64,000 bases of DNA from positions 37,662 through 101,661 of the forward strand of contig NZ_FOFR01000028.1 in NCBI RefSeq assembly GCF_900110955.1, written 5' to 3'. The position numbers were made by a program, and so were the translations under genes. Origin of the DNA: Lentzea xinjiangensis (GTDB lineage: Bacteria; Actinomycetota; Actinomycetes; Mycobacteriales; Pseudonocardiaceae). Numbering within the stretch: the stretch's first letter is position 1; the number at the start of each line of letters is the position of its first letter. The notes beneath the pieces were generated by a model, which searched no databases, had not been told where the DNA came from, and saw only the letters and a list, made by a program, of their open reading frames with translations. This document shows, piece by piece, positions 42,922-52,571 of this stretch.

Positions 42922-44238
42922 ATGAGGGACGTCATGCAGTCAGCGACAGACGTCCGGTCCCGTGTGACCGGATGGATGGGGCGGAGGTTGCTCGCGCACC
43001 TCAGCAAGACCGGGTTCGACCTCGGGTCGTCGTGGTTCGTGCCCTCCCGCGTGCTGGCGCCGCTGCGCCGCAACGGGTTGGACCCCGTGCCGGAGCTGGC
43101 GCGGATGCAGGCGAACGGGCCGATCACGCGGCTGCCGCTGCCGGTCACCGTGTGGCTCGTGACGGGGTACGAGGCGTCGAAGCAGGTGCTGGTGGACGCC
43201 GAGGCGTTCAGCAACGACTTCGGCCACCTCCGGGAGCTGGGGTTGTTCGCGGACGAGGCGCCGGGCGGGCTCGGGTTCAGCGACCCGCCGGAGCACACGC
43301 GGCTGCGCAAGGTGCTGACGCCGGAGTTCACCATGCGGCGGCTCTCGCGGCTCGTCCCGCGCATCGAGGCCATCGTCGCGGACCAGCTCGACCTGATGTC
43401 CATGAAGGACGGCCCGGTCGACCTCGTCGAGCACTTCGCGATGACCGTTCCGGCGCTCACGATCTGCGAGCTGCTGGGCGTGCCCGCGAGCGAGCGCGAG
43501 GAGTTCCAGCGGCGCAGCGTCTCGCGCTTCGACCTGGGCGGCGCCGCCACGGCGTCGCTGTCGGCCGTGTCCGAGTCGATCGTCTACTTCCGGGAGCTGG
43601 TGCGCGCCCAGCGGCAGGCGCCGACCGACGGGCTGCTCGGCGAGCTGGTGCGCAAGCACGGTGACGAGCTGGGCGACGACGAGCTGGCCGGTCTGGCCGA
43701 CGGGCTGCTCACCGGCGGGTTCGAGACGACGGCCAGCATGATCTCGCTCGGCACGCTCGCGATGCTGCGCGACCCGAGCCTGCGCGACCAGGCGCTGGGC
43801 GGCGACAAGGCCGTGAACGGGCTGGTCGACGAGCTGCTGCGGCACCTCAGCGTGGTGCAGGTGGCGTTCCTGCGCATCGCCCGCCGGGACGTCGACGTCG
43901 CCGGGACGAGGGTGAAGGCGGGTGACATCGTCGCGTGCTCGCTGTCGCAGGCGAACCGCGACCCGAGCGCCTACGCCGGCCCGGACGACATCTGCCCCGA
44001 GCGCGCGGCGGGTCAGCACCTCGCGTTCGGCTACGGCGCGCACCGCTGCATCGGGGCCGAGCTCGCGAAGATGGAGCTGCGGATCGCCTACCCGGCACTC
44101 GTCGAGCGGTTCCCCGAGATGCGCCTCGCCGTCGCGCCCGGCGACCTGTCGTTCCGCAAGCTCTCGATCGTCTACGGGCTGCACTCGCTGCCGGTCCACC
44201 TCGGCCGGCAGCCCAGTCCGATCCAGCAGGTGCTATGA
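42922..44238 (+). CDS. Cytochrome P450
   Basis: 438 aa from ATG 42922; ATG 42934 with GAGGGAC before it is also possible. Haem-binding FGYGAHRCIG with the ligand Cys376, I-helix GGFETTAS (the oxygen-activating A/G-G-x-E/D-T-T) and the K-helix ELLRHL region are present. FSDPPEHTRLRKVLTPEFT is typical of bacterial class I P450s. No ferredoxin or reductase gene is next to it, so it must borrow redox partners. It resembles P450s that modify secondary metabolites or xenobiotics, but no biosynthetic cluster is visible here. Confidence 0.92.
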   Translation: MRDVMQSATDVRSRVTGWMGRRLLAHLSKTGFDLGSSWFVPSRVLAPLRRNGLDPVPELARMQANGPITRLPLPVTVWLVTGYEASKQVLVDAEAFSNDFGHLRELGLFADEAPGGLGFSDPPEHTRLRKVLTPEFTMRRLSRLVPRIEAIVADQLDLMSMKDGPVDLVEHFAMTVPALTICELLGVPASEREEFQRRSVSRFDLGGAATASLSAVSESIVYFRELVRAQRQAPTDGLLGELVRKHGDELGDDELAGLADGLLTGGFETTASMISLGTLAMLRDPSLRDQALGGDKAVNGLVDELLRHLSVVQVAFLRIARRDVDVAGTRVKAGDIVACSLSQANRDPSAYAGPDDICPERAAGQHLAFGYGAHRCIGAELAKMELRIAYPALVERFPEMRLAVAPGDLSFRKLSIVYGLHSLPVHLGRQPSPIQQVL

Positions 44239-44375
44239 CGGAGTCGGGTGGGGGATGACCTGATACACCCAACTTCTCCGCTGCCGGAGTTGAGGGTCGA
44301 TCCCTCATGCCTTCGTCCTCGCGCTCGAACAGTCTCTTACCTACCAACGCATTCCGCGAACGGAAGGTAGAGACC

Positions 44376-45302
44376 ATGATCCGCAACGCCGTCATCGCCG
44401 CCGCCACCCTCTCGACCGTCGCACTGCCCGCCGTCGCCGCGGCCGACCCGGTCATCGGTCAGCCGGTGCCCTGCGTGAAGGTCGTCGACCTCGCGGGCTC
44501 CGACTTCTCGGTGAAGCAGTGCGGGGTCAGCGACGTCGACCAGCACCGCGCGGGCCTGGAGAACAACGGTGGCTCGCACTGCGGACCGTCCTCGCTCTAC
44601 AACGTGCTGCACTACTGGGGGCACGAGAAGAACGCGCCGGTCGGCTGGCTGACCACGAAGGTCAAGGACCTCGATCCGAAGGACCCGGCCGACTACACCG
44701 TCGTGGGCAACTCGATCTGGCGGATCGGCGTCGACGCGAAGTACACCAGCAAGGGCACGAACCTCACGAACCTGCGCGCCGCGTGGACCGTCGCGACCAA
44801 GCCCGCCCGTGACGCGGGCTGGAGCACCGCGACCGAGGGCGTCAACACGCACGGCGCCGCGGACTTCGGTGGCGACATGGCGAAGAAGCTGGCGCGCGGG
44901 CCGCTGCAGGTGGTCTACGGCCGGTACTCGGCCGGGCCGCAGAACAGCCTGCAGCGCGGCGGTGGCCACATCGTCACGGTGACCGCGGTCGAGGGGTCGT
45001 TCAACGGCAACACCGTGCAGGTCCGTTACATGGACCCCGCTCGTGCGGCGGACCACGGGGTCGGCGACTACCTGAAGACGCAGTCCGACTACGCGACCGT
45101 CAACGCGACGCTGACCAAGAAGCCGGTCTACGAGTACATCCCCGTGACCGACAACCCGGACACCGACACCGACGAGAGCCTCACGCCGGGCACCTACCGC
45201 TGGGTGACCCGCTGGCAGCTCACGCTGCCCGGCTCGACCTCGACCACCACGGCGCTGGTCGAGGCCTTCAACTGGTTCGACATGGCTCCGCCCGTCGGCT
45301 GA
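44376..45302 (+). CDS. Secreted cysteine-peptidase-like protein (C39-like fold)
   Basis: 308 aa with a signal peptide (IRNAVIAAATLSTVALPAVAAA, cut near AAADP), ATG after GGAAGG. GGSHCGPSSLYNVLHYW (Cys69) and GGGHIVTVTAV (His198) look like the Cys-His pair of C39/papain-like peptidases. Further Cys residues (VPCVK, KQCGV) could form disulphides outside the cell. The family is not firmly recognised. It stands alone between the P450 gene and a strong terminator. It may be a secreted protease or peptidoglycan/peptide amidase. Confidence 0.65.
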   Translation: MIRNAVIAAATLSTVALPAVAAADPVIGQPVPCVKVVDLAGSDFSVKQCGVSDVDQHRAGLENNGGSHCGPSSLYNVLHYWGHEKNAPVGWLTTKVKDLDPKDPADYTVVGNSIWRIGVDAKYTSKGTNLTNLRAAWTVATKPARDAGWSTATEGVNTHGAADFGGDMAKKLARGPLQVVYGRYSAGPQNSLQRGGGHIVTVTAVEGSFNGNTVQVRYMDPARAADHGVGDYLKTQSDYATVNATLTKKPVYEYIPVTDNPDTDTDESLTPGTYRWVTRWQLTLPGSTSTTTALVEAFNWFDMAPPVG

Positions 45303-45316
45303 CCGGTCGGGACGGC

Positions 45317-45350
45317 GGGAAGGGCCACCTGGTTCCCGGTGGCCCTTCCC
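45317..45350. terminator. Strong bidirectional hairpin terminator
   Basis: GGGAAGGGCCACC (45317-45329) and its exact complement (45338-45350) with an 8-nt loop, placed between the convergent stops at 45302 and 45357. Confidence 0.88.
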
Positions 45351-45356
45351 GGCGTG

Positions 45357-47867
45357 TCACGCCTGTGTGCCGATCGTGTCGATGGGCTTGCCGCGCAACG
45401 ACAACCGCGTGGACACGGCGATCGACACCACGCCGAGCACCGCCGCTCCGGCGAGCACGCCCAGGTACACCAGGACACCTCCGGCGGGCAGCGGGCTGCC
45501 GGTCAGGCCGATCGCCAGCACCGCCAGCGGGACCGCCGCCACCGCCGTGCCCAGCACCGCGGCGAGCCCGACCGTCACCACCGCCTCCGCCCGCATCATC
45601 CGGACCACCTGCCGGCGTCCGGTGCCGACGAGGCGCAGCAGGGCGAACTCGCGGCGCCGTGCCGCCGTGGACATCACCAGCGTGTTCGACACCGAGATCG
45701 CCACGTATCCGAGGATCACGCCGACCGCGACGAGGTTCAGCAGGAACTGGGTCCGCTGGTCGCCCTGCTCCTGCGCGGCCACCCGGTCCTCGACCCGCAG
45801 TCCGGGATACCGGCTCGTCAGCTCGCGCAGCGCCGTCACGTCCGCGGAGTCCACGAGCACCGCGCTGTCCATCGCGGCCGTGGTGTGGGCACGGGCGTCG
45901 GCCGCGGCCAGCACGTAGTCGCCGAACGCGAGGTCGTGCTCGTAGGTCGCGACCACCCGCAGGCGAGCGGGTTGCCCGTCGGCGAACCAGAACTCGACGG
46001 TGTCCCCGACCTCCTTGCCCTCCCACGAGGCGTGCCCGGCGCTGAGCGCCACGGTCCCGGCGGTGAGGTCGGCGAGCCGGCCGGAGGTGACGCCGAGGTC
46101 GACCGTGCCTCCGGCGGAGGCGTCGAGCCCGCTGGCCGCCCGGCGCTGCACCTCGACGCCGTCACCGGTCTCGGTCGCGGTGATCACCTGCGTGCGCACC
46201 AGCGAGGTCGCGGTCGCACCGGGGATCTCGCGCGCGGCCGCGGAGATCTCGACCGGCACACCCGTCCCGCCGGTGATCACGTGGTCGGCGGTGATGGACC
46301 GCGTCGTCTCCTGCTGCACGGCCGCGGTGAACGTCGTCTGGCTGTAGAAGTTCACCACGGCGAACCCGATCGCGAGCATCAACGGCGTGATGGCCGCCGC
46401 CAGCCGCCGCGAGTTCTTCCGCACGTTCGCCGCGGCGAGGTACCCGCTCACCCCGGCGGTGCGGCCGAGCACCGGCGCGATCAGCCGCACCGCCGCACCG
46501 ACCACGCGCGGCCCGACGAGCGAAAGACCGGTGATCAGCACCAGCGCCGCCAGCACCGACATCGCCGCGCCGAGCTGCCCGCGCAGGAACAACGGCGTCG
46601 TCGTGGCGGCGAGGCCGGCGCCCAGCAGCACCCAGCCGATCGCCAGCCGGACCCTCCCGGCGTCGCGCCGCTGCACCGCGGCCTCCCCCAGCGCCTCGAC
46701 GGGGCTGATCGACGACGGCCGCCGCGACGCGCTCCACGCCGCGATCCGTGCCGCGGCGACCCCGATCAGCAGTGCCGCGACGAGCGGGATGGGGCTGATC
46801 GTGAGGGCGAAGTCGGCCGGCACCACCCCGATCTTCGCGAACGCGTCGCGCAGGCCGTTGCTCACGGCGATGCCCAGCAGGCTGCCGAGTACGCCGGCGA
46901 CCGCGGAGACCACCGTCGTCTCGACGCCGATCAGCTTGCGGACCTGCCGCGGCGTGGCGCCGACCGCGCGCAGCAGGGCGAACTCGCGGCGGCGTTGCTC
47001 GACACCCAGTGCGAGCGTGCTGGCCACGACGAAGATCGCGACGAGCACCGCGTACCCGCCGAACGAGCCTGCCAGGATCGCGAGGATCGACTTGGTCTGG
47101 CTGACGTCGTCGAACTCGGCCGCGCTGCGGTCGGCGCCGGTCGACACCGTGACGTGGTCCGCGGCCAGGACGCCTTCCAGCCGGCCGGCGAGGTCGTGGG
47201 CGCCGGGTTCGGCCAGCACGCCGATGGCGGTGACCCGGTCCGGACGCCCCGCGAGACCGGAGGCCTCTGCCTCGCTGAAGAACACCGCCGCCTGCCGCGG
47301 GATGTCCGCGGTGGCCGCGATCCCGCTGACGCGGTAGGTGACGGGAGCCGAGCGGGTCGTGATCCGCACCTCACCACCCGCCCACGTGTTCGCCTTCGCC
47401 GCGAGCGCCGAGTCGAGCACCACCTCGCCGGCGGCCTCCGGCGCGCGGCCTTCCTGGAGCGTGAACGGCGCCAGCACGGCGGACTGCCAGTTGTGGCCGA
47501 GCGACGGCCTGTCCGCGAGCGGCTGCCCGTCCTGGCCCACGACCACGGCGGGGAACGTCTGCTCGGGAACCGCGGCCCGCACACCGGGCACCGCCGCGAT
47601 CTTGCCCACCAGCGCGGCCGGGATCGCCGGCTGCTCCGCCGCGTGCTCGAACGCGAGGACGTCCCCACCGGGCGGCCGCACGGTCCGGTCGCCGCTGACC
47701 ACCACGTCGGTGGCCGCGTACCGCTGCGTCGGCACGCCACCGCGGAAGCCGGACTCCATCAGGATCCCGCAGGCGGCGACGAGCGCGGTGCCGCACAGGA
47801 CGGCGACGAAAGCGCCGATGAACCCGCTGGTGCGGGCTTTGACGGTCTGCCAGGCGAGGCTCAGCAC
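45357..47867 (-). CDS. ABC exporter permease, FtsX/MacB type (two FtsX domains)
   Basis: 836 aa from a GTG with AAGGGGAG upstream. One N-terminal helix, a large extracytoplasmic domain (about 45-240), the first FtsX block (about 255-390, with EQRRREFALLRAVGATPRQVRKL), a helix pair, a second extracytoplasmic domain, and a second FtsX block at the end (AARRREFALLRLVGTGRRQVVRM). About ten helices in total. Paired with the ATPase gene upstream. Such systems export peptides or lipoproteins, or act in antibiotic resistance. No two-component system is adjacent. Confidence 0.9.
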   Translation of the reverse strand: MLSLAWQTVKARTSGFIGAFVAVLCGTALVAACGILMESGFRGGVPTQRYAATDVVVSGDRTVRPPGGDVLAFEHAAEQPAIPAALVGKIAAVPGVRAAVPEQTFPAVVVGQDGQPLADRPSLGHNWQSAVLAPFTLQEGRAPEAAGEVVLDSALAAKANTWAGGEVRITTRSAPVTYRVSGIAATADIPRQAAVFFSEAEASGLAGRPDRVTAIGVLAEPGAHDLAGRLEGVLAADHVTVSTGADRSAAEFDDVSQTKSILAILAGSFGGYAVLVAIFVVASTLALGVEQRRREFALLRAVGATPRQVRKLIGVETTVVSAVAGVLGSLLGIAVSNGLRDAFAKIGVVPADFALTISPIPLVAALLIGVAAARIAAWSASRRPSSISPVEALGEAAVQRRDAGRVRLAIGWVLLGAGLAATTTPLFLRGQLGAAMSVLAALVLITGLSLVGPRVVGAAVRLIAPVLGRTAGVSGYLAAANVRKNSRRLAAAITPLMLAIGFAVVNFYSQTTFTAAVQQETTRSITADHVITGGTGVPVEISAAAREIPGATATSLVRTQVITATETGDGVEVQRRAASGLDASAGGTVDLGVTSGRLADLTAGTVALSAGHASWEGKEVGDTVEFWFADGQPARLRVVATYEHDLAFGDYVLAAADARAHTTAAMDSAVLVDSADVTALRELTSRYPGLRVEDRVAAQEQGDQRTQFLLNLVAVGVILGYVAISVSNTLVMSTAARRREFALLRLVGTGRRQVVRMMRAEAVVTVGLAAVLGTAVAAVPLAVLAIGLTGSPLPAGGVLVYLGVLAGAAVLGVVSIAVSTRLSLRGKPIDTIGTQA

Positions 47868-48195
47868 GGCCCACCACTCCCCTTCGTCCCGTGCGAACGC
47901 CCCGCGAGGGGCCGCGCGCTGCTCGTGCTCGCCGCCGGGGCGTGCACCGGCCTGATCCCGCTTCCCGCCAGTTCCCGCGACCTGGCCGCGCTGCCTCTCC
48001 CCGAGCCCGTCGCTCTCCCGGCCTCCGGTTCCGGCCCGCTCACGGACGACCCCGCGCTACCCGTCGGCCTGACCACCCGCTCCACCGCTCCCCGCGGCCT
48101 CCTCGTGCGCACATCCGCACCACCTCTCCGCGAGCCGCGCCGGTCCCCCGGCCCGGTCCCCCGACCCGGTCCGCTGCCCGCACGCCCCACCGCGC
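47868..48195. other. Spacer between exporter ATPase and permease genes
   Basis: 328 bp inside what should be one operon. Open frames on both strands are Pro/Arg/Ser-rich and show no family resemblance, so I annotate no gene. The spacing is unusual because the two subunits of such exporters normally overlap or touch. Confidence 0.5.
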
Positions 48196-48927
48196 TCACC
48201 ACTCGCCCAGGTGGGTCATCCGCTCAGCCACCCGCTCCGGCGTGGGTCCGACCAGTTCCCCGGCCAGCCGCCCGTCCGCCAGGAACAGCACGCTGTGCGC
48301 CGCCGAGGCGGCGACCGGGTCGTGGGTGACCATCAGCACCGTCTGGCCCATCTCGTCCACGATCGACCGGAGCAGCGCGAGCACCTGGTGCGCGGTCCGC
48401 GAGTCCAGCGCCCCGGTCGGCTCGTCCGCGAGGACGACCTCGGGCCGTGCCACCAGGGCGCGGGCGATCGCCACCCGTTGCTGCTGTCCCCCCGACAGCT
48501 CCGACGGGTGCCGGTCCAGCCGTCCGTCCAGGCCCACCCGGCCGACGACCTCGCGCAGCCAGTCCCGGTCCGCGGTGCGGCCGGCCAGGCGCAGCGGCAG
48601 GGTGATGTTCTGCTCGGCGGTCAGCGACGGCAGCAGGTTGTAGGCCTGGAAGACGAACCCGATCCGGTCGCGGCGCACCTTCGTCAGCGCCGCCTCCTTC
48701 AGCTCACCCAGGTCGGTGTCGCCGAGCAGCACGCGGCCGGACGTCGGCCGGTCCATGCCCGACGCGCAGTGCAGGAACGTGCTCTTGCCCGAGCCGGAAG
48801 GTCCCATCACCGCGGTGAAGGTCCCCTGCCGGATGCCGGCGGTGACCTCGTCCAACGCCGTCACCGCCGCACCGCCCGAGCCGTACACCTTCCGCACCGC
48901 CTGCAACGACAGCGCGTCTGCCCTCAT
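48196..48927 (-). CDS. ABC exporter ATPase, LolD/MacB type
   Basis: 243 aa from ATG 48927, preceded by GGAGA. Walker A GPSGSGKST, Q-loop VFQAYNLLPSLT, signature LSGGQQQRVAIARAL, Walker B VVLADEPTGALDS and the switch H in VTHDP are all intact. It drives the FtsX-type permease encoded 328 bp downstream. Its promoter lies in the 48928-49120 stretch, where two palindromes are seen: an imperfect one around 48971-48991 and GGTGGAG-CACG-CTCCACC at 49016-49033. Confidence 0.93.
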   Translation of the reverse strand: MRADALSLQAVRKVYGSGGAAVTALDEVTAGIRQGTFTAVMGPSGSGKSTFLHCASGMDRPTSGRVLLGDTDLGELKEAALTKVRRDRIGFVFQAYNLLPSLTAEQNITLPLRLAGRTADRDWLREVVGRVGLDGRLDRHPSELSGGQQQRVAIARALVARPEVVLADEPTGALDSRTAHQVLALLRSIVDEMGQTVLMVTHDPVAASAAHSVLFLADGRLAGELVGPTPERVAERMTHLGEW

Positions 48928-49015
48928 CACGTTCTCCTTGGTCCGCAACGGCTTTCGACCAAGAACGTAGGTTCCGGGCACCCCCGGGAACGATCACGCA
49001 GGCTGCCCACGACGA

Positions 49016-49033
49016 GGTGGAGCACGCTCCACC
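49016..49033. promoter_or_regulatory. Palindrome GGTGGAG-N4-CTCCACC in the divergent promoter region
   Basis: Seven-base perfect arms between the exporter ATPase gene and the D-peptide operon. Candidate operator for either side. Confidence 0.4.
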
Positions 49034-49162
49034 CCCGGACGCGGTTCGTCGGGACGGACAGATCGGCGAGGCCAGATTCGTCGGGCGCGACGAGGTGTCG
49101 GCAGGGGCGCCGAACCTAGGTTGTCGAGTGACCGGAGTCACGTCTACGTGGATGAGGCGCGG

Positions 49163-50539
49163 ATGTCCAAGCTCAACGAGATCAGCGACTGGCTGCAGGA
49201 GAACCTGCCTCGACTGGTGGCCGAGCACGACGTGCCCGGTGCGGTGGCGGCCGTCATCGCGGGCGGCGAGGTCGTCGAGGCCGCGGCGGGCGTGCTCAAC
49301 AAGAACACCGGCGTCGAGACGACGACCGACTCGCTGTTCCAGGTCGGGTCGATCACGAAGGTCTGGACCGCGACCCTGGTGATGCAGCTCGCCGACGAAG
49401 GGCTGCTGGACATCGACGCGCCCGTGCGCGACTACCTGCCCGAGTTCCGCATCGCCGACGAGGACGCCGCCGCCCGGATCACGGTGCGGCAGCTGCTGAA
49501 CCACACGGCGGGCTTCGAGGGCGACCTGTTCACCGACACCGGCCGCGGTGACGACTGCGTGGAGAAGTACGTGGCCACGCTGCACGACACGCCGCAGCTC
49601 TTCGCGCCCGGCGAGATGTTCAGCTACAACAACGCGGGCTACGTCGTGCTCGGGCGGGTCGTGGAGGCCCTGCGCGGCAAGCCCTACGACCGCTGCCTGC
49701 ACGAGCACCTCTTCACGCCGCTCGGTCTCACCCGCGCCGCCACGAGCGCCGACGAGGCGATCATGTTCCGCGCCGCCGTCGGGCACCTCACGCCGGACGA
49801 GGACGCGGGCCCGCAGGTGGCGCCGGTCTGGTCGCTGGTGCGGTCGAACGCCCCGGCCGGCTCGATGCTCGCGATGAGCGCCCGCGACCTGCTCGCGTTC
49901 GCGCGGATGCACATGGAGGACGGCGCGGGCGTGCTGTCGCCGGCGAGCGCCCGCGCCATGCGCGAAACCCAGGTGCGCGTGCCCGATCTCGCGCTGATGG
50001 GCGACGCCTGGGGGCTGGGCTGGGAGCTGTTCCACTATCCACAGGGGACGGTCATCGGCCACGACGGCGGCACGATCGGGCAGAACGCCTTCCTGCGGCT
50101 GGTCCCCGAGCGGGGTGTCGCCGTCGCGCTGCTCACCAACGGCGGCAAGACGATCGACCTCTACCAGGCGGTCTTCCGGCACGTGCTGCGCGAGCTGACC
50201 GGCGTCGAGCTGCCCGCGATGCCCCAGCCCGCCGCCGAGCCGGACCGCGTCGACGGCGAGCGGTTCACCGGCGTGTACGTGTCGTCGGTCGCCGAGCGCG
50301 TGGTGACGCAGGACGAGGACGGCCGGATCTGGATGGAGCTCGTGCCCAAGGGGATCATGGCCGAGGTGAGCCCGGAGTCCGCGGGCAGGACCGAGCTGGT
50401 GCCGTGGCGGGACAACACGCTCGTCGCCGCCGAACCGGTGCACGGGGTCCACCTGCCGCACGCCTTCGTCGGGGACGACGGCCACGGCAGGGCGCTCTAC
50501 CTGCACACCGGCCGGGCGGACCGCCGGGTGGCCCGGTGA
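49163..50539 (+). CDS. Serine hydrolase of the class C beta-lactamase/D-aminopeptidase group
   Basis: 458 aa from ATG 49163 (an upstream TTG at 49121 is less likely). Ser63-x-x-Lys66 in VGSITK, the tyrosine motif YNN (FSYNNAGYV) and HDGG in place of the K-T-G motif are as in D-aminopeptidases, esterases and related penicillin-recognising enzymes. A lipocalin-like C-terminal domain (about 370-458) follows. No signal peptide. It opens a 12-cistron operon for peptide uptake and D-amino-acid conversion. It is paralogous to the second half of the fusion at 57306. I infer action on D-residue-containing peptides or esters. Confidence 0.85.
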   Translation: MSKLNEISDWLQENLPRLVAEHDVPGAVAAVIAGGEVVEAAAGVLNKNTGVETTTDSLFQVGSITKVWTATLVMQLADEGLLDIDAPVRDYLPEFRIADEDAAARITVRQLLNHTAGFEGDLFTDTGRGDDCVEKYVATLHDTPQLFAPGEMFSYNNAGYVVLGRVVEALRGKPYDRCLHEHLFTPLGLTRAATSADEAIMFRAAVGHLTPDEDAGPQVAPVWSLVRSNAPAGSMLAMSARDLLAFARMHMEDGAGVLSPASARAMRETQVRVPDLALMGDAWGLGWELFHYPQGTVIGHDGGTIGQNAFLRLVPERGVAVALLTNGGKTIDLYQAVFRHVLRELTGVELPAMPQPAAEPDRVDGERFTGVYVSSVAERVVTQDEDGRIWMELVPKGIMAEVSPESAGRTELVPWRDNTLVAAEPVHGVHLPHAFVGDDGHGRALYLHTGRADRRVAR

Positions 50540-50997
50540 TCGGCGCGGCCTTCGCCGAGGCGGGGATGGAGGGGGCCGTCCACGCCCGCGAGGTGGGCGC
50601 CGGGGACGGTCCGCCGGGCGCCTTCGGTGCGGACGAGACCCGGCGGACGCGCGTCACGTCCCGCCACCGCGCCGGCCAAGCCCCGGTGGACGCCGTGCTC
50701 GCGGATGCCGGCGCCGACGAGGCGCTCGCCGGCCGGGCGCGGGACCAGGTCCGGAAGATGTCCATTGTGGACCCGGAACGCACCACCCCCTCGACGCCGG
50801 GGGAGATCACCGCGCTGCCCGACGCGATCCGGACCGACCGCGACGAGGCCGGCGTCGTCCCCCACCCCGACGGCCGAGGCCACGCCGTCGCGGTGTTCAC
50901 CCGCTCGCAGTCGCCCGACCTCCGGCACCCCGCCGTCGACGCGGTGATCGGCCGCGCCGGACGCCTCGCCGTCGACCACCTCCGGAGCACATCATGA
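50536..50997 (+). pseudogene. Internally deleted class A beta-lactamase-like ORF, frame kept open
   Basis: 153 codons. The N-terminal part (VIGAAFAEAGMEGAVHARE, then GAFGADE) looks like the beginning of class A beta-lactamase-like hydrolases. It then jumps to late family segments (DPERTTPSTPGEITALPDAI; DEAGVVPHPDGRGHAVAVFTRS; DAVIGRAGRLAVDHL). The S-x-x-K, S-D-N and K-T-G catalytic segments are missing. Yet the frame is open, its GTG overlaps the previous stop and its own stop overlaps the next ATG. It cannot be an active enzyme and may persist as a translational bridge. Confidence 0.65.
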
Positions 50998-52571
50998 AAC
51001 GCGCGGTAGCACTGTTCTCGGCAGCTCTCGTCCTGGCCGGGTGCGGATCCTCGGCGAACCCGGGGTCCGGGAGCCAGGACCTGGCCGACGGCAAGACGTT
51101 CACGATGTCGATCGGCGCGGATCCCGGTTCCCTGGACCCCGCCCTCACCGTCCTGGCGGCGGCGCGCTCGGTCGGCCGGTTCCTCTACGGCAGGCTGATC
51201 GAACGCACCTCCTCCGGCGAGATCGTCGCCGGGCTCGCCGAGAAGTGGGAGGCCACGACCACCACGGCGACCTTCACCCTGCGGGAAGGCATCACGTGCG
51301 CCGACGGCGCGCCGCTCACCGCGGAGGACGTCGCGGCGAACATCAGGTTCGTCGGCGACCCGCAGAACAAGTCCCCGCTGGCCGGGATCCAGGTCACCCC
51401 CGGCACGACGGCGACGGCGGACGCCGCGGCCCGCACGGTCACCGTGACCAGCGGCGCGCCGGACGCGTTCCTGCTGACCAACGCCGGCACGTTGCCGATC
51501 GTGTGCGCCAAGGGCATGGCCGACCGCTCGTTGCTCGCCAAGGGCGAGCAGGGCACCGGCATGTTCACGATCACCGAGATCGTGCCGAACGACCACTACA
51601 CGCTCACCCGGCGCAAGGACTTCGCGTGGGGTCCCGGCGACTGGCAGCGCGACCAGCCGGGCCTGCCGGACCGGGTCGTCATCCGGGTGATCGCGAACGA
51701 GACGACCGCGGTGAACCTGCTGCTGTCCGGTCAGCTCACCGCCGCCACGGTGGCGGGCCCCGACCAGGAACGCCTGTTCGCGCAAAAGCTCGCCCACGTC
51801 GACTCGGCCACACCGTTGGGAACGCTGACCTTCAACCAGGCCGACGGTCATCCCGGCAAGGACCCGGTGGTGCGGCGCGCGCTGGTCCAGGCGCTCGACC
51901 TGGCGCAGGTCGGCAAGGTGCTGACCAACGGCAAGGGCAAGCCGTCGCAGAGCCTCGTGACGGTCCAGCCCCGCCCGTGCACCGGCGACAACGTCGGTCC
52001 GAACCTGCCGGGCTTCGACAAGGCCGCCGCGGCCGCCGCGCTCGACGGCGCCGGCTGGCGGGCCGGACCCGACGGCACGCGGACCAAGGACGGCGCGGTG
52101 CTGTCGGTCAAGCTGCTCCAGCCGACCGTCGTCGGCCCGACCCTCACCGCGACCGCCGAGCTGATCCAGCAGGCGTGGCAGCAGGCCGGCGTGCGGGTGG
52201 AGATCGCGCCCGCCGACGCGGCCGGTATCAACCAGACGTTGTTCGGCACGGGCGCGTGGGACGTGTCGATGGTGCCGCTGACCCTCTCGCTGCCGAGCCA
52301 GCTCGTGTCGTTCGCGTCCGGCCCGGTGCCGCCGCAGGGCGTGAACTTCAGCCACATCACCAACGCCGAGTTCGAGGCGGAGTCGAAGCAGGCCGCGTCG
52401 ATGGCCGGCGCGGCGGGCTGCGAGCACTGGAACAAGGCCGAGGCCGCGCTGGTCGAGGACGCCAGTCTCGTGCCCTACTTCGACGCGGTGGTGCCCACCT
52501 TCGTCAAGGGCGCGAAGTTCACGATCAGCGACAGCATCGACCCGGCGTCGATCCGGATGCTCGCCTCATGA
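50994..52571 (+). CDS. Peptide ABC transporter substrate-binding lipoprotein (SBP family 5)
   Basis: 525 aa. Lipobox LAGC (Cys17), then the SBP_bac_5 fold: MSIGADPGSLDPALTVLAAARSVGRFLYGRLIE and the family block LREGITCADGAPLTAEDVAANIRFV. It captures oligopeptides outside the membrane for the permease pair that follows. Its start overlaps the truncated ORF (ATGA) and its end overlaps the next permease (ATGA). Confidence 0.93.
   Translation: MKRAVALFSAALVLAGCGSSANPGSGSQDLADGKTFTMSIGADPGSLDPALTVLAAARSVGRFLYGRLIERTSSGEIVAGLAEKWEATTTTATFTLREGITCADGAPLTAEDVAANIRFVGDPQNKSPLAGIQVTPGTTATADAAARTVTVTSGAPDAFLLTNAGTLPIVCAKGMADRSLLAKGEQGTGMFTITEIVPNDHYTLTRRKDFAWGPGDWQRDQPGLPDRVVIRVIANETTAVNLLLSGQLTAATVAGPDQERLFAQKLAHVDSATPLGTLTFNQADGHPGKDPVVRRALVQALDLAQVGKVLTNGKGKPSQSLVTVQPRPCTGDNVGPNLPGFDKAAAAAALDGAGWRAGPDGTRTKDGAVLSVKLLQPTVVGPTLTATAELIQQAWQQAGVRVEIAPADAAGINQTLFGTGAWDVSMVPLTLSLPSQLVSFASGPVPPQGVNFSHITNAEFEAESKQAASMAGAAGCEHWNKAEAALVEDASLVPYFDAVVPTFVKGAKFTISDSIDPASIRMLAS

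Noticed and set aside
42922..45302. Secondary-metabolite cluster built around the P450 and methyltransferase
   Set aside because: No core biosynthetic enzyme (PKS, NRPS, terpene or RiPP) is present, and the genes are separate transcription units.
47893..48195. Possible small lipoprotein (LVLAAGAC-like start) on the plus strand between the ABC exporter genes
   Set aside because: No ribosome site, the rest is Pro/Arg/Ser-rich, and the frame runs into the ATPase gene on the opposite strand.
45339..48329. Plus-strand open frame of 996 codons opposite the exporter permease
   Set aside because: Arg/His/Gly-rich shadow of a membrane protein gene with clear FtsX motifs on the minus strand.
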